From assembly GCA_024642565.1 (NCBI GenBank), contig JAHEAV010000008.1, forward strand, positions 50,246 through 103,635: 53,390 nucleotides of DNA, given 5' to 3'. Shown one piece after another: positions 1 through 8,936 of this stretch (position 1 is its first letter; every line of letters starts with the position of its first letter). The translations under genes were made by a program, and so were the position numbers. Origin of the DNA: Erythrobacter sp. Its GTDB lineage: Bacteria; Pseudomonadota; Alphaproteobacteria; Sphingomonadales; Sphingomonadaceae. A model generated the notes under the pieces. It saw nothing but the letters and a program-made list of their open reading frames with translations. It did no database searches and was not told the origin of the DNA.

Positions 1-115
1 AATCTGGCCCAACCGCATCTGGCATTCCGGCCTCACCACGATCCTGCGCGGCCGCAGGTGCGGCGGCAAACATCACGGATATGCCCAACAACGGGGGTAA
101 AAAACGGCCAATCAT
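1..115 (-). CDS. Exported protein, N-terminal fragment (cut by window edge)
   Basis: An ATG at 115 opens a 38-codon frame that runs off the left end of the window. It is preceded by an AGGGA ribosome-binding site 6-7 bases upstream. The first 24 or so residues are a typical Sec signal peptide: a short basic start (MIGR), a hydrophobic core rich in Leu, Val and Phe, and an Ala-Pro-Ala-Ala-Ala-Gln cleavage region. The mature part visible here is only about a dozen residues, so no family can be named. It is transcribed away from the UrcA-family gene to its right. The start and export signal are well supported; function is unknown. Confidence 0.6.
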   Translation of the reverse strand, partial: MIGRFLPPLLGISVMFAAAPAAAQDRGEAGMPDAVGPD

Positions 116-548
116 GCAAATTCCCTTATTTTCCTGACCTTTTAACGCAAGGAACGCCAGGATGTTCCGTAACAGTGGCAGTCAGCCTGAAGGAGAAATG
201 GCTGGGCGTACACCAGCCGGTGATCTGGTAGCTGTTTTGTGATGATTGCGGCACCCAATCTCTTATCGCGTATGAGCAGTTTCGCCCTCAAAGCAAAATG
301 CGCGTCCGGCGGAGATACCTGACAGTCCGCTTTTCGGCTGGTTAGCGGCCAGTCCGCAGCCAACAACACCTTGTTATCTCGTCCTGTTTCCCTAACATCG
401 GGAGTTTACCTATATCAATGCAACTTTGCACATGCGCTATGTCACCTATGTGCTGGAATTGGATGGCTTTGTTACCCAGTTTGCCACCACATACGCGCAA
501 AAAAACTCTGACTCAGTGCAGAAGTTTTTTCTCAGTAGGAGACACACC
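116..548. other. 433-bp intergenic region between two divergent exported-protein genes
   Basis: No convincing gene is seen here. A 75-codon frame on the minus strand (142-369) has no recognisable domain, no good ribosome-binding site and an unusual Cys-rich composition, so it is not called. The octamer CAGTCCGC occurs twice (323-330 and 350-357) flanking a TTTTCGGCTGG stretch, which may be a decayed element. Promoters for the leftward exported protein and the rightward UrcA-family gene should lie here, but no clear -35/-10 pair can be picked by eye. A good Shine-Dalgarno (GTAGGAGA) sits just before 549. Confidence 0.4.
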
Positions 549-902
549 ATGGCAATAGTGCGTAAACATATTTTGCCGCTCTTTGGGGGCGCCTGCCTTC
601 TATGGCTGGCATCACCAGCCATAGCTCAGGAGCAGGAAATCATCGTCACGGCCAACATGAAGGTTCCCGAAGGCTTTGAACCAGTCAAGATGTTGGTCAG
701 CGTCAAAGACCTTGATTTGGCCACGCCTGCTGGCGCGAGTAAAATGGAAAAACGTGTTGGTTCGGTGATCAGAAAATTCTGCGGACCACCTCAACGCGCA
801 GCACGTTGGGAGATCAAAGACAGCAAAATCTGCAGCGATTTTGCTTGGGCCAGCGCTCGACCTCAAATGAACGAAGCACTTCGTAACGCTCAGGGTAGCT
901 GA
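549..902 (+). CDS. UrcA-family periplasmic protein
   Basis: 117 residues. The ATG at 549 is chosen over an in-frame ATG at 426 because it has a strong GTAGGAGA ribosome-binding site and gives a clean signal peptide (basic MAIVRK, hydrophobic core, cleavage near SPAIAQ). The mature part starts with the EIIVTA-type strand and has two cysteines (in KFCGPP and SKICSDFA) separated by about 20 residues. This is the usual layout of UrcA proteins, a small family common in sphingomonads and caulobacters with no settled function. Family assignment is by overall pattern. The gene stands alone, with 234 bp to the next gene. Confidence 0.72.
   Translation: MAIVRKHILPLFGGACLLWLASPAIAQEQEIIVTANMKVPEGFEPVKMLVSVKDLDLATPAGASKMEKRVGSVIRKFCGPPQRAARWEIKDSKICSDFAWASARPQMNEALRNAQGS
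600..624 (+). repeat. Perfect 10-bp inverted repeat inside the signal-peptide codons of the UrcA gene
   Basis: CTATGGCTGG (600-609) and its exact complement CCAGCCATAG (615-624) flank a 5-base loop CATCA. The hairpin would form in the mRNA about 50 bases after the start codon, in codons for LWLASPAIA. Such a stable stem in an early coding region could slow translation or be a protein-binding site, but it may be chance. Confidence 0.5.
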
Positions 903-1136
903 ACTTTCTTGGAGTTGGTTTTACCTGGGACGTTAGTTCGTTCTGCGTGATCAGATAGCACGTTTAATCAGGCGCGATTCCATTTTGGCTCGCTAGGTGT
1001 CGAAATAAGTGACGGCTCGCTATGGGGCCGCAGACTGTGCAATGGCAGGGCTTGGATCATGCCGCACCATGACACGGGATTTGCCGCGCGCAAGCCGATT
1101 GCACACCCGGCCAATGCCCCCTAGGGCGGATTGGCA

Positions 1137-2363
1137 ATGAGCGGGCGCAACGAGCAGACGGCGGCGGATAAACGGACCGAAGTGGCAATCGTCGGCGGCG
1201 GGCTGGCGGGCGGCCTGATCGCGCTGGCACTGCGCCAGCGCCATCCGGACATTGCGGTTATGCTGATCGAAGCGGACGCATCGCTTGGCGGAAATCACCG
1301 GTGGAGCTGGTTCGCAAGCGACGTCAAAGGACCAGCGGCAGCCTTGCTCGAACCCTTCCGCACCACGACCTGGCATGGCTACGATGTCCGCTTCCCCGCC
1401 TATCGCCGCCACCTGCAATCCACCTATCATTCGCTATCCTCGACCGATTTTGATGCCGCCTTGCGCCGCGAACTGGGGCAGGATTGCATTCACACTGGCC
1501 AGCGGGTCGCAGCGCTGGATAGCGCCGGGGTCACCCTGGAAAATGGCGAGAGAATTTCTGCCCGTGCCGTGATCGACTGCCGCGGTGCGGTGCCGTCCCG
1601 CCATCTGCACGGTGGGTGGCAGGTGTTCATGGGCCGCCATCTGCGCACCGCCGCGCCGCACGGGATCGGCCACCCCACGATAATGGATGCCGATCTGGAC
1701 CAGCATGGCGCTTATCGCTTCGTCTATATGTTGCCGCTGGGCGCATCCGACCTGTTTATCGAGGATACTTATTATGCGGACGCGCCGACGCTGGACCGCA
1801 GCGCGCTATCGGCCCGGATCGATGCCTATGCCGCAGCCCAAGGACTGGCGAAAGATGGTGATTTCACGATAATCGGCCATGAAACCGGCGTATTGCCGGT
1901 AATCACCGGAGGGAATTTCAGCGCCTATCAGGCGCAATGCCGGATAGACGGGGTGGCCATGGCGGGCGGGCGCGGCGGCTTTGTCCATCCTCTGACCAGT
2001 TACACATTGCCGTTTGCGGCCGAAACCGCGCTGGCCATCGCGCGCGACGCCGAATTGCCCGGCCCGCAATTGGCGGCACTGGTGGAAGCGCGCGCGCGGC
2101 AACACTGGCGCAAGACCGGATTTTACCGCTTGCTCGGCGCGATGCTGTTTGGCGCAGCCGTGCCGGAGGAACGCTATCGCATCTTCGAACGTTTCTACCG
2201 TCTGCCCGAAACCCTGATCGAACGATTCTATGCCGCCCATTCGACTTTTTCCGACAAGGCCCGCGTCCTGATCGGCAAGCCGCCCGTAGCTGTTTCCAGG
2301 GCCATTCGCGCCTTGATCGCACCGGGACGCCCCCTAATTGCTCCCCCGCAGGAGATTACTTGA
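1137..2363 (+). CDS. crtY: Lycopene beta-cyclase CrtY
   Basis: 408 residues, the usual CrtY length. It converts lycopene to beta-carotene by closing both ends of the chain and is expected to be membrane-associated. An N-terminal dinucleotide-binding motif VAIVGGGLAGG lies near residue 20, followed by the acidic end of the second strand (LIEAD) and GGNHRWSW. The family motif GGRGGFVHPLTSYTLPFA lies in the second half. The ATG at 1137 is preferred; an in-frame TTG at 1131 is a weaker option. It is the first gene of the carotenoid run, and its stop overlaps the crtI start (TGATG at 2361-2365). No hydroxylase or ketolase gene lies alongside it in this window. Confidence 0.93.
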   Translation: MSGRNEQTAADKRTEVAIVGGGLAGGLIALALRQRHPDIAVMLIEADASLGGNHRWSWFASDVKGPAAALLEPFRTTTWHGYDVRFPAYRRHLQSTYHSLSSTDFDAALRRELGQDCIHTGQRVAALDSAGVTLENGERISARAVIDCRGAVPSRHLHGGWQVFMGRHLRTAAPHGIGHPTIMDADLDQHGAYRFVYMLPLGASDLFIEDTYYADAPTLDRSALSARIDAYAAAQGLAKDGDFTIIGHETGVLPVITGGNFSAYQAQCRIDGVAMAGGRGGFVHPLTSYTLPFAAETALAIARDAELPGPQLAALVEARARQHWRKTGFYRLLGAMLFGAAVPEERYRIFERFYRLPETLIERFYAAHSTFSDKARVLIGKPPVAVSRAIRALIAPGRPLIAPPQEIT

Positions 2364-3916
2364 TGAATGCCAGCACCACATCCTCGCTGAGGCCCGGCGT
2401 TGCCGCTGCCAAGCCGGTCATTCCGGTGGCGGGCAGCAAGACCGCCTGTGTCATCGGGTCGGGGTTTGGCGGACTTGCGCTGGCAATCCGCCTGCAATCC
2501 GCCGGTATCCAGACCACAATTATCGAAGGGCGGGACAAGCCCGGTGGGCGTGCCTATTTCTGGGAAAAAGACGGCTTTGTTTTTGACGGCGGCCCCACCG
2601 TTGTCACCGACCCGCCCTGCCTGAAGGAACTGTGGGAACTGACCGGCCACTCCATGGCGGACGATGTCGAACTGATGCCAGTGATGCCGTTCTACCGGCT
2701 CAACTGGCCGGACGGGGTCAATTTCGATTATTCGAATGACGATGCCGGGCTGCGCGAAGAAATCAACCGCGTCGCGCCGGGTGATTATCCCGGTTATCAG
2801 GAATTTCTGGCCTATTCCGCCGGGGTGCATGAAGAAGGCTATCTGAAGCTGGGAACCGTGCCGTTCCTTGATTTCAAGAGCATGTTGAAGGCCGCACCGG
2901 CGCTGGCGCGATACCAGGCCTGGCGCAGCGTCTATTCGATTGTGTCGAAATATATCAAATCGGAAAAACTGCGCGAGGCGCTCAGCTTCCACACCCTGCT
3001 GGTGGGCGGCAGCCCGATGAAGACCAGCGCAATTTACGCCCTGATCCACAAACTGGAAAAAGATGGCGGCGTATGGTGGACGCGGGGCGGAACCAACCGG
3101 CTGATTGCCGGAATGGTCCGCCATTTCGAACGGCTCGGCGGCACGATAAGGCTGGGCGATCCCGTGGTGCAAATTCACACGGTGGGCAATCGCGCCTCCG
3201 AAGTGGAAACAGCATCGGGGTTTCGGGAACGGTTTGATGCCGTCGCCAGCAATGCCGACATCGTGCATTCCTATCGCGATTTGCTGTCTGGCAGCAAACG
3301 CGGGAAGGATTATGCGAAAAGCCTGGCCCGCAAGAAATTCAGCCCCGGCCTGTTCGTGGTCCATTTCGGGTTGGAAGGCAGCTGGCCCGGCATTCCGCAC
3401 CACATGATCCTGTTCGGCCCCCGCTATAAGGGTCTGTTGGAAGATATTTACGAAAACGGCGTGCTACCGGCCGATTTCAGCATCTATCTCCACCACCCGA
3501 CAGTGACCGATCCGAGCATGGCCCCGCCGGGCAAGAGCACCTTTTACGCGCTGGTGCCGGTGGCCCATATGGGCAAGCTGGCGGTCAATTGGGATGAAGT
3601 CGGCCCGATGCTGGAAAAGCGTATTCTTGATGAAATCGGGCGGCGCCTGATCCCCGATATACATGACCGGATCGTGACCAAGTTTTCCTACGCGCCCAAG
3701 GATTTCGCCCATGATCTCAACGCGCATCTCGGCAGCGCATTCAGCCTTGAACCAGTGCTGACGCAGAGCGCCTGGTTCCGCGGCCACAATCGCGATGATG
3801 TGCTGCCCAATTTCTACCTGACCGGCGCGGGCACACATCCGGGGGCCGGCATTCCGGGCGTGGTCGGCAGTGCCAAGGCAACGGCGGGATTGATGATCGA
3901 GGATCTGGCACAATGA
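2363..3916 (+). CDS. crtI: Phytoene desaturase CrtI
   Basis: 517 residues. CrtI performs the successive desaturations that turn phytoene into lycopene, using FAD. The start at 2363 overlaps the crtY stop and follows a GGAG ribosome-binding site at 2350. An Ala-rich leader of about 28 residues precedes the FAD motif CVIGSGFGGLALAIRL, then GRAYFWEKDGFVFDGGPTV, and the C-terminal signature TGAGTHPGAGIPGVVGSAKA typical of bacterial desaturases. Its last codons overlap the next gene by 4 bp. No truncation or frame problem is seen. Confidence 0.95.
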   Translation: MNASTTSSLRPGVAAAKPVIPVAGSKTACVIGSGFGGLALAIRLQSAGIQTTIIEGRDKPGGRAYFWEKDGFVFDGGPTVVTDPPCLKELWELTGHSMADDVELMPVMPFYRLNWPDGVNFDYSNDDAGLREEINRVAPGDYPGYQEFLAYSAGVHEEGYLKLGTVPFLDFKSMLKAAPALARYQAWRSVYSIVSKYIKSEKLREALSFHTLLVGGSPMKTSAIYALIHKLEKDGGVWWTRGGTNRLIAGMVRHFERLGGTIRLGDPVVQIHTVGNRASEVETASGFRERFDAVASNADIVHSYRDLLSGSKRGKDYAKSLARKKFSPGLFVVHFGLEGSWPGIPHHMILFGPRYKGLLEDIYENGVLPADFSIYLHHPTVTDPSMAPPGKSTFYALVPVAHMGKLAVNWDEVGPMLEKRILDEIGRRLIPDIHDRIVTKFSYAPKDFAHDLNAHLGSAFSLEPVLTQSAWFRGHNRDDVLPNFYLTGAGTHPGAGIPGVVGSAKATAGLMIEDLAQ

Positions 3917-4494
3917 AGAAACTTGCGGTTTATTGCGGTTCGGCCTCACCCGCCGATCCGCGCTATCTGGCGCTGGCGCGCGAGGTCGGCCAAACTCTGG
4001 CCGAACGCGGTATCGGGGTCGTTTATGGCGGCGGCAGACTGGGGCTGATGGGCGCGGTGGCGGCCGGTGCGCTCGATGCCGGAGGGGAAGTGATCGGCAT
4101 CATCCCCGAAGCGCTGGCGAATAGCGAAGTCGCCAATCACGATTGCACCGAATTGTTCACCGTTTCCGGGATGCATGAACGCAAGGCGCGCTTCACCGAC
4201 CTTAGCGACGGTTTCGTGACCATCCCCGGCGGGGTCGGCACGATGGATGAATTGTGGGAAGCAATCAGCTGGGCGCAGCTGGGCTATCACTCAAATCCGG
4301 TCGGTCTGCTCAACGCCTTCGGATTTTATGACCATCTGATCGCCTTCAACCGCCATATGGCGCAGGTCGGCTTTATCCGGCCCGCGCATCAGGGCATCAT
4401 GATCGCAGACGATGATCTTGACCGATTGCTGGACAAGATGGCGGTCTATGAACCGCATACGCCGATCTTCCGGATGAAGGCGAGCGACCTCTGA
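3913..4494 (+). CDS. LOG-family (TIGR00730-type) nucleotide phosphoribohydrolase
   Basis: 193 residues, standard size for the LOG / 'lysine decarboxylase-like' family. Members hydrolyse the N-glycosidic bond of N6-modified AMP (cytokinin riboside monophosphate) or AMP, releasing the free base. Hallmarks are VYGGGRLGLMGAVA near residue 37 and the catalytic PGGVGTMDELWE around residue 105, with an upstream Arg in HERKARF. It overlaps crtI by ATGA and is followed after 32 bp by crtB, so it sits inside the carotenoid operon. Its role there is unclear: many such genes are misnamed lysine decarboxylases, and no carotenoid function follows from the sequence. Confidence 0.87.
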   Translation: MKKLAVYCGSASPADPRYLALAREVGQTLAERGIGVVYGGGRLGLMGAVAAGALDAGGEVIGIIPEALANSEVANHDCTELFTVSGMHERKARFTDLSDGFVTIPGGVGTMDELWEAISWAQLGYHSNPVGLLNAFGFYDHLIAFNRHMAQVGFIRPAHQGIMIADDDLDRLLDKMAVYEPHTPIFRMKASDL

Positions 4495-4526
4495 CCCGCG
4501 AACGCTCTCTGGCCCCTTCCATTTTC

Positions 4527-5531
4527 ATGCGGACAACGCCGGAACAGGCGGGCGGCGGGCGCAACCGCGATGCCCTGGTGGCCAAATCCCGTGCAATTAT
4601 GGCGGAAGGATCGAAAAGCTTCGCGGCGGCATCCTGGCTGTTCGATCGTACGACGCGCGAACGGGTGTGGTTGCTCTACGCCTGGTGCCGCCGGTGCGAT
4701 GATATTGCCGATGCGCAAGACATGGGCGGCGCCCTTGGCGATCAGGCCGATGCGGGCAAACGGCTGACTTCGATCAAACTGCTGACCGGGCGCGCATTTG
4801 ACCGGCTGCCCACTGCCGATGTCGCCTTTGATGCCTTCGGGCAGGTCGCGCGCGAAACCCCCATTACCCCGGCCATGGCGGACGATGTAATCGCCGGTTT
4901 CACCCTCGATTCCGAAGATTGGCGGCCGCGCAGCGAGAAAGACTTGCTGCAATATTGCTATCACGTGGCGGGCGCAGTCGGGGTGATGATGGGCGTGGTC
5001 ATGGGTGTGGCGAGCGATGACGAGGAAACGCTGGACCGGGCGTGCGATCTTGGCTTCGCCTTCCAACTGAGCAACATCGCCCGCGATATCGAAGAAGATG
5101 ACGCGGCCGGGCGCTGTTATTTACCGATGGAATGGCTGGCGGAAGCGGACATACCGCCGGGCCAGCATATGAAACCGATGTACCGGGCCGAACTGGTGGA
5201 ACTGGCAGCGCGGCTGGTGGCCCTGGCGCAGCAGCATGAAACCGCGGCAAAGCTGGGGGCGCAAAAGCTGCCCTTTCGCAGCCGTTGGGCAATATTATCC
5301 GCAGCGGCCATCTATGGCGCAATCGGGCGGGAAGTAAGGCAGCTTGGACCTGCCGCGTGGGACCACCGGGTATTCATTTCCGGCAGGACCAAGTTACGCC
5401 ATGTCGCCGCAGCTTTCTTTGAAGCGCTGGTCAATTCGCCGCGCAGCCCGGACGCGATGCCGCGCTGGTCGCGGCGGGATTTCGCCAAGCCAAACGCAGA
5501 CCCGCTTGCAGAGACCCCCGACCCGTCCTAA
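4527..5531 (+). CDS. crtB: Phytoene synthase CrtB
   Basis: 334 residues. It joins two geranylgeranyl diphosphates head-to-head to make phytoene, the entry step of the carotenoid pathway. Both Asp-rich Mg-diphosphate motifs are present: RRCDDIADAQD around residues 56-65, and NIARDIEEDDAAGRCYLP in the second half. GSKSFAAASWLFD near the start is also typical. The ribosome-binding site before 4527 is weak; an in-frame ATG at 4599 would shorten the N-terminus into the conserved region, so the longer form is kept. No crtE (GGPP synthase) is in the window. Ten bases separate this gene from the carboxylase gene that follows. Confidence 0.93.
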   Translation: MRTTPEQAGGGRNRDALVAKSRAIMAEGSKSFAAASWLFDRTTRERVWLLYAWCRRCDDIADAQDMGGALGDQADAGKRLTSIKLLTGRAFDRLPTADVAFDAFGQVARETPITPAMADDVIAGFTLDSEDWRPRSEKDLLQYCYHVAGAVGVMMGVVMGVASDDEETLDRACDLGFAFQLSNIARDIEEDDAAGRCYLPMEWLAEADIPPGQHMKPMYRAELVELAARLVALAQQHETAAKLGAQKLPFRSRWAILSAAAIYGAIGREVRQLGPAAWDHRVFISGRTKLRHVAAAFFEALVNSPRSPDAMPRWSRRDFAKPNADPLAETPDPS

Positions 5532-5541
5532 CCCGCTGGGC

Positions 5542-7410
5542 ATGATCCAATCTCTTCTGATCGCCAATCGCGGCGAAATTGCCTGCCGCATCATTCGCAC
5601 TGCCCGCCAGATGGGTATCCGCACTATCGCGGTCTATTCGGATGCCGATGCCAAGGCATTGCATGTGCGCCAGGCGGATGAAGCGGTGCATATCGGCCCC
5701 AGCCCTGCTGCCGAAAGTTATCTGATAGGCGCAAAGATTATCGCCGCCGCCATGGAAACCGGCGCGGAGGCGATCCATCCGGGCTACGGCTTCCTCAGCG
5801 AAAATGCCGACTTTGCGCAGGCGGTGATCGATGCCGGGCTGATCTGGGTCGGGCCAAAGCCAGATTCGATCCGCGCCATGGGGCTGAAGGATGCCGCGAA
5901 ACAGCGCATGATTGCTGCGGGCGTGCCTGTGACCCCCGGCTATCTGGGCGAAGACCAATCGGTCGAGCGGCTGAAGAAGGAAGCCGGCGCAATTGGCTAT
6001 CCGGTGCTGATCAAGGCGGTCGCAGGCGGCGGCGGCAAGGGCATGCGCAAGGTTGATGCGGCGGAGAACTTTGAAGCTGACCTCGAAAGCTGCAAGCGCG
6101 AAGCCAAGGCCAGCTTTTCCAACGACGAAGTGCTGCTGGAAAAATGGGTCACCAGCCCCCGCCATATAGAGGTGCAGATTTTCGGCGATAGCCACGGCAA
6201 TGTCGTCCACCTGTTCGAACGCGATTGCTCGCTGCAACGCCGGCACCAGAAAGTGATCGAGGAAGCCCCTGCCCCCGGCATGGACGAGGCCACCCGCGAA
6301 GCCATCTGTGCCGCCGCCGTGCGCGCCGCCAAGGCGGTGGATTACGAAGGCGCCGGCACCATCGAATTCATCGCCGATGCCAGCGAAGGCCTGCGCGCCG
6401 ACCGCATCTGGTTCATGGAAATGAACACCCGCCTGCAAGTGGAACATCCGGTGACCGAGGAGATCACCGGCGTCGATCTGGTCGAATGGCAATTGCGCGT
6501 GGCAGGCGGTGAAGCGATCCCGCTCAGGCAGGAAGAACTCAGTATCAACGGCTGGGCGATCGAAGCACGGCTATATGCGGAAGACCCGGCGAAGGGATTC
6601 CTGCCGAGCATCGGTAAACTCGAGATGTTTGCCATAGAAGACGGATACGCCCGCATCGAAACAGGGGTCGGGCAAGGCGACGAGATTTCCCCTTACTACG
6701 ATCCCATGATCGCCAAGATCGTCACCCATGCGGAAGATCGCGAACAAGCAATTTGGCGCATGGAAGACTGCCTGTCCGAACAGCTCGTCTTTCCGGTGAA
6801 AACGAACGCCCCGTTCGTGCTACGAGCCGTCACATCCGAGGAATTCGGTCAGGCGTTGCTCGATACCGGACTGATTGCGCGCAACCCGAATTGGTCTGAC
6901 GCGGTCTCGCTGTCTCAGGGCGGGCTGGATCAGGCAGCGCTCTCGATGCTGCATCGAGGGCAAGGGCTTGAAGGCCCGGAAATGCCGGGTATGCGGCTCA
7001 ACTCATTGCCGCGCACTGTTGTGGCCATGATGCAGGGTTCAGATGTCGTGCTGGGCGACGGCTCCAGGCCTTTCGATGGGCTACTGCAACTCGACGACGG
7101 CGATACGGTTTGGATCAATGAGGCAGGCGAGACTTTCGCTCTACGTCCCTTCGCAGCGCGCGGCACCGGCACCCACCACGCCCATGATGGCGATATCCTG
7201 TCCCCCATGCCGGGCAAGGTCATTGCAGTTGATGTGGCGGCGGGCGACACTGTCACCGCAGGCCAGCGGCTGATGGTGCTGGAAGCGATGAAGATGGAAC
7301 ACGCCCTCACCGCGCCGTTTGACGGGGTTGTGGCGGAACTGAACACCAGCGCCGGCGCGCAGGTGCAGGTCGAGACGCTGCTCGCCCGGATCGAGGCGCC
7401 TGAAGCGTGA
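5542..7410 (+). CDS. Biotin-dependent acyl-CoA carboxylase alpha subunit (biotin carboxylase + BCCP)
   Basis: 622 residues. Using ATP and bicarbonate it carboxylates its own biotin, for transfer to an acyl-CoA by the beta subunit encoded next. The ATG at 5542 begins the biotin-carboxylase fold directly (IQSLLIANRGEIACRIIRTA). The ATP-grasp glycine loop AGGGGKGMRKV and EMNTRLQVEHPVTE follow. The last 70 residues are the biotinyl domain with the biotin lysine in VLEAMKMEHAL. The total length is that of methylcrotonyl-/propionyl-/acetyl-CoA carboxylase alpha chains. The true substrate cannot be decided from sequence by eye; the propionyl-CoA-producing valine operon 7 kb away makes propionyl-CoA one candidate. 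Confidence 0.88.
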   Translation: MIQSLLIANRGEIACRIIRTARQMGIRTIAVYSDADAKALHVRQADEAVHIGPSPAAESYLIGAKIIAAAMETGAEAIHPGYGFLSENADFAQAVIDAGLIWVGPKPDSIRAMGLKDAAKQRMIAAGVPVTPGYLGEDQSVERLKKEAGAIGYPVLIKAVAGGGGKGMRKVDAAENFEADLESCKREAKASFSNDEVLLEKWVTSPRHIEVQIFGDSHGNVVHLFERDCSLQRRHQKVIEEAPAPGMDEATREAICAAAVRAAKAVDYEGAGTIEFIADASEGLRADRIWFMEMNTRLQVEHPVTEEITGVDLVEWQLRVAGGEAIPLRQEELSINGWAIEARLYAEDPAKGFLPSIGKLEMFAIEDGYARIETGVGQGDEISPYYDPMIAKIVTHAEDREQAIWRMEDCLSEQLVFPVKTNAPFVLRAVTSEEFGQALLDTGLIARNPNWSDAVSLSQGGLDQAALSMLHRGQGLEGPEMPGMRLNSLPRTVVAMMQGSDVVLGDGSRPFDGLLQLDDGDTVWINEAGETFALRPFAARGTGTHHAHDGDILSPMPGKVIAVDVAAGDTVTAGQRLMVLEAMKMEHALTAPFDGVVAELNTSAGAQVQVETLLARIEAPEA

Positions 7411-8933
7411 GCTGGAAGGCGGAACTCGACGAACTCGCCAGGCGTCAGGCCTTTGCCGAGCAGATGGGCGGCGCGGAAAAGGTCGCGCGCCAGCACGGGC
7501 GCGGCAAAATGGATGCGCGGGCGCGCATTGCCGGGCTGGTTGATGAGGGATCGTTCCGGGAAATCGGCAAGATTGCCGGACGCGGGAGTTATGGCGAGGA
7601 TGGCGAGCTGACCGGCCTCGCCGCTTCCAACTACATTTATGGCCGCGCCAATATTGATGCCCGTCCGATTGTGGTGACGGCAGACGATTTTACCGTGCGC
7701 GGCGGGGCAGCCGATGCCGCCATTCACCGCAAGATGGTGCAGGCGGAAAAGATGGCCCATGAATTGCGCCTGCCGCTGGTCCGAATGATCGACGGCACTG
7801 GCGGGGGCGGATCGGTCAAGACGCTGGAGGATATCGGCGCAACCTATGTCCCTGCGGTACCGGGGTGGAGCGATGTGGTCACCAACCTCGATACGGTGCC
7901 CGTGGTGGCGCTGGCATTGGGCCCGACTGCCGGTCTGGGCGCGGCGCGCACCGTGGCCAGCCATTATTCAATTATGGTACGCGGGGTTTCCCAGCTGTTC
8001 GCTGCCGGACCGGCGGTGGTCGAAGCGCTGGGGGAAGCGTCTGACAAGGAATCGCTTGGCGGCAGCGACATTCATACGCGCAACGGCGTGGTCGATGATG
8101 AAGTGGCGAGCGAGGCCGAAGCCTTTGCTGCGGCGCGCCGTTTCCTGTCCTACCTGCCCGGCCACAGTGCCGCACTGGCGCAGCGGATCGAATGCCGTGA
8201 CCCTGCCGACCGGCGCGAGGAGGCGCTGCTTTCCCTCGTCCCACGGGAAGCCAAGCAGGTCTATTCCATGCGCCGCGCGCTGGGGATGATCTTCGATACC
8301 GATTCCATTTTTGAGATGGGCCGCCGCTGGGGCAGTGCCGCGATCACCGCATTTGCGCGGCTGGATGGCTGGCCCGTGGCCGTGCTGGCCAGCGATCCCA
8401 GCTTCCTTGGCGGGTCATGGGAAGCCCGCACCAGCGAGAAAGTCACCCGCTTCATCCGGCTGGCCGACCAGTTCCGCCTGCCGGTGGTCCACCTGGTTGA
8501 CAATCCCGGCTTCATGATCGGGCGCGCCGCCGAAGAAAGCGGGACAATCCGCTACGGTGTGGAGGCAATGAATGCCGTTTACCGCGCGAAGGTGCCGCTG
8601 GCTTCCGTCATCATCCGCCGCGCCTATGGCATTGCCGGCAGCGCGATGAGCAATGCGGATAATTTCCAGTACCGTTTCGCCTGGCCCTCAGGCGATTGGG
8701 GCAGCTTGCCGATAGAAGGCGGGATCGAAGTGGCTTACAAGAGCGAGCTGGAAACGGCAGAAGACCCGGCGGCGCATCTGGCGGCGATCCGTGACCGGCT
8801 GAACAAGGTGCGCAGCCCCTTCCGCAGTGCCGAGCGATTTTCCGTTGAAGATATCATCGACCCGCGCGACACGCGGCCGCTGCTCTGCGAATTCGCCGAT
8901 CTGGCGTGGCGCAAGCTTGAGGGGCGCGGTTAA
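7407..8933 (+). CDS. Acyl-CoA carboxylase beta subunit (carboxyltransferase)
   Basis: 508 residues. It transfers the carboxyl group from biotin to the acyl-CoA. The GTG start at 7407 overlaps the alpha-subunit stop (GTGA). Features of the crotonase-like carboxyltransferase fold are seen: RMIDGTGGGGSVKTLE, GPTAGLGAARTVASHYS, and the oxyanion regions PSFLGGSWEARTSEK and VDNPGFMIGRAAEESGT. The size fits PccB/MccB-type subunits. It ends 3 bp from the convergent MFS gene stop, so there is essentially no room for a separate terminator. With the alpha subunit it forms the distal part of the carotenoid transcription unit, or a unit of its own with a promoter inside crtB. Confidence 0.88.
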   Translation: MSWKAELDELARRQAFAEQMGGAEKVARQHGRGKMDARARIAGLVDEGSFREIGKIAGRGSYGEDGELTGLAASNYIYGRANIDARPIVVTADDFTVRGGAADAAIHRKMVQAEKMAHELRLPLVRMIDGTGGGGSVKTLEDIGATYVPAVPGWSDVVTNLDTVPVVALALGPTAGLGAARTVASHYSIMVRGVSQLFAAGPAVVEALGEASDKESLGGSDIHTRNGVVDDEVASEAEAFAAARRFLSYLPGHSAALAQRIECRDPADRREEALLSLVPREAKQVYSMRRALGMIFDTDSIFEMGRRWGSAAITAFARLDGWPVAVLASDPSFLGGSWEARTSEKVTRFIRLADQFRLPVVHLVDNPGFMIGRAAEESGTIRYGVEAMNAVYRAKVPLASVIIRRAYGIAGSAMSNADNFQYRFAWPSGDWGSLPIEGGIEVAYKSELETAEDPAAHLAAIRDRLNKVRSPFRSAERFSVEDIIDPRDTRPLLCEFADLAWRKLEGRG

Positions 8934-8936
8934 GCC

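Noticed and set aside
142-369. A 75-codon minus-strand open frame in the first intergenic region
   Set aside because: No recognisable fold, no ribosome-binding site and odd Cys/His-rich composition; it looks like chance or a decayed fragment.
1137-5531. A photosynthesis gene cluster around the carotenoid genes
   Set aside because: No bch, puf or spheroidene-branch (crtC, crtD, crtF) genes are present; CrtY indicates the beta-carotene/xanthophyll route.
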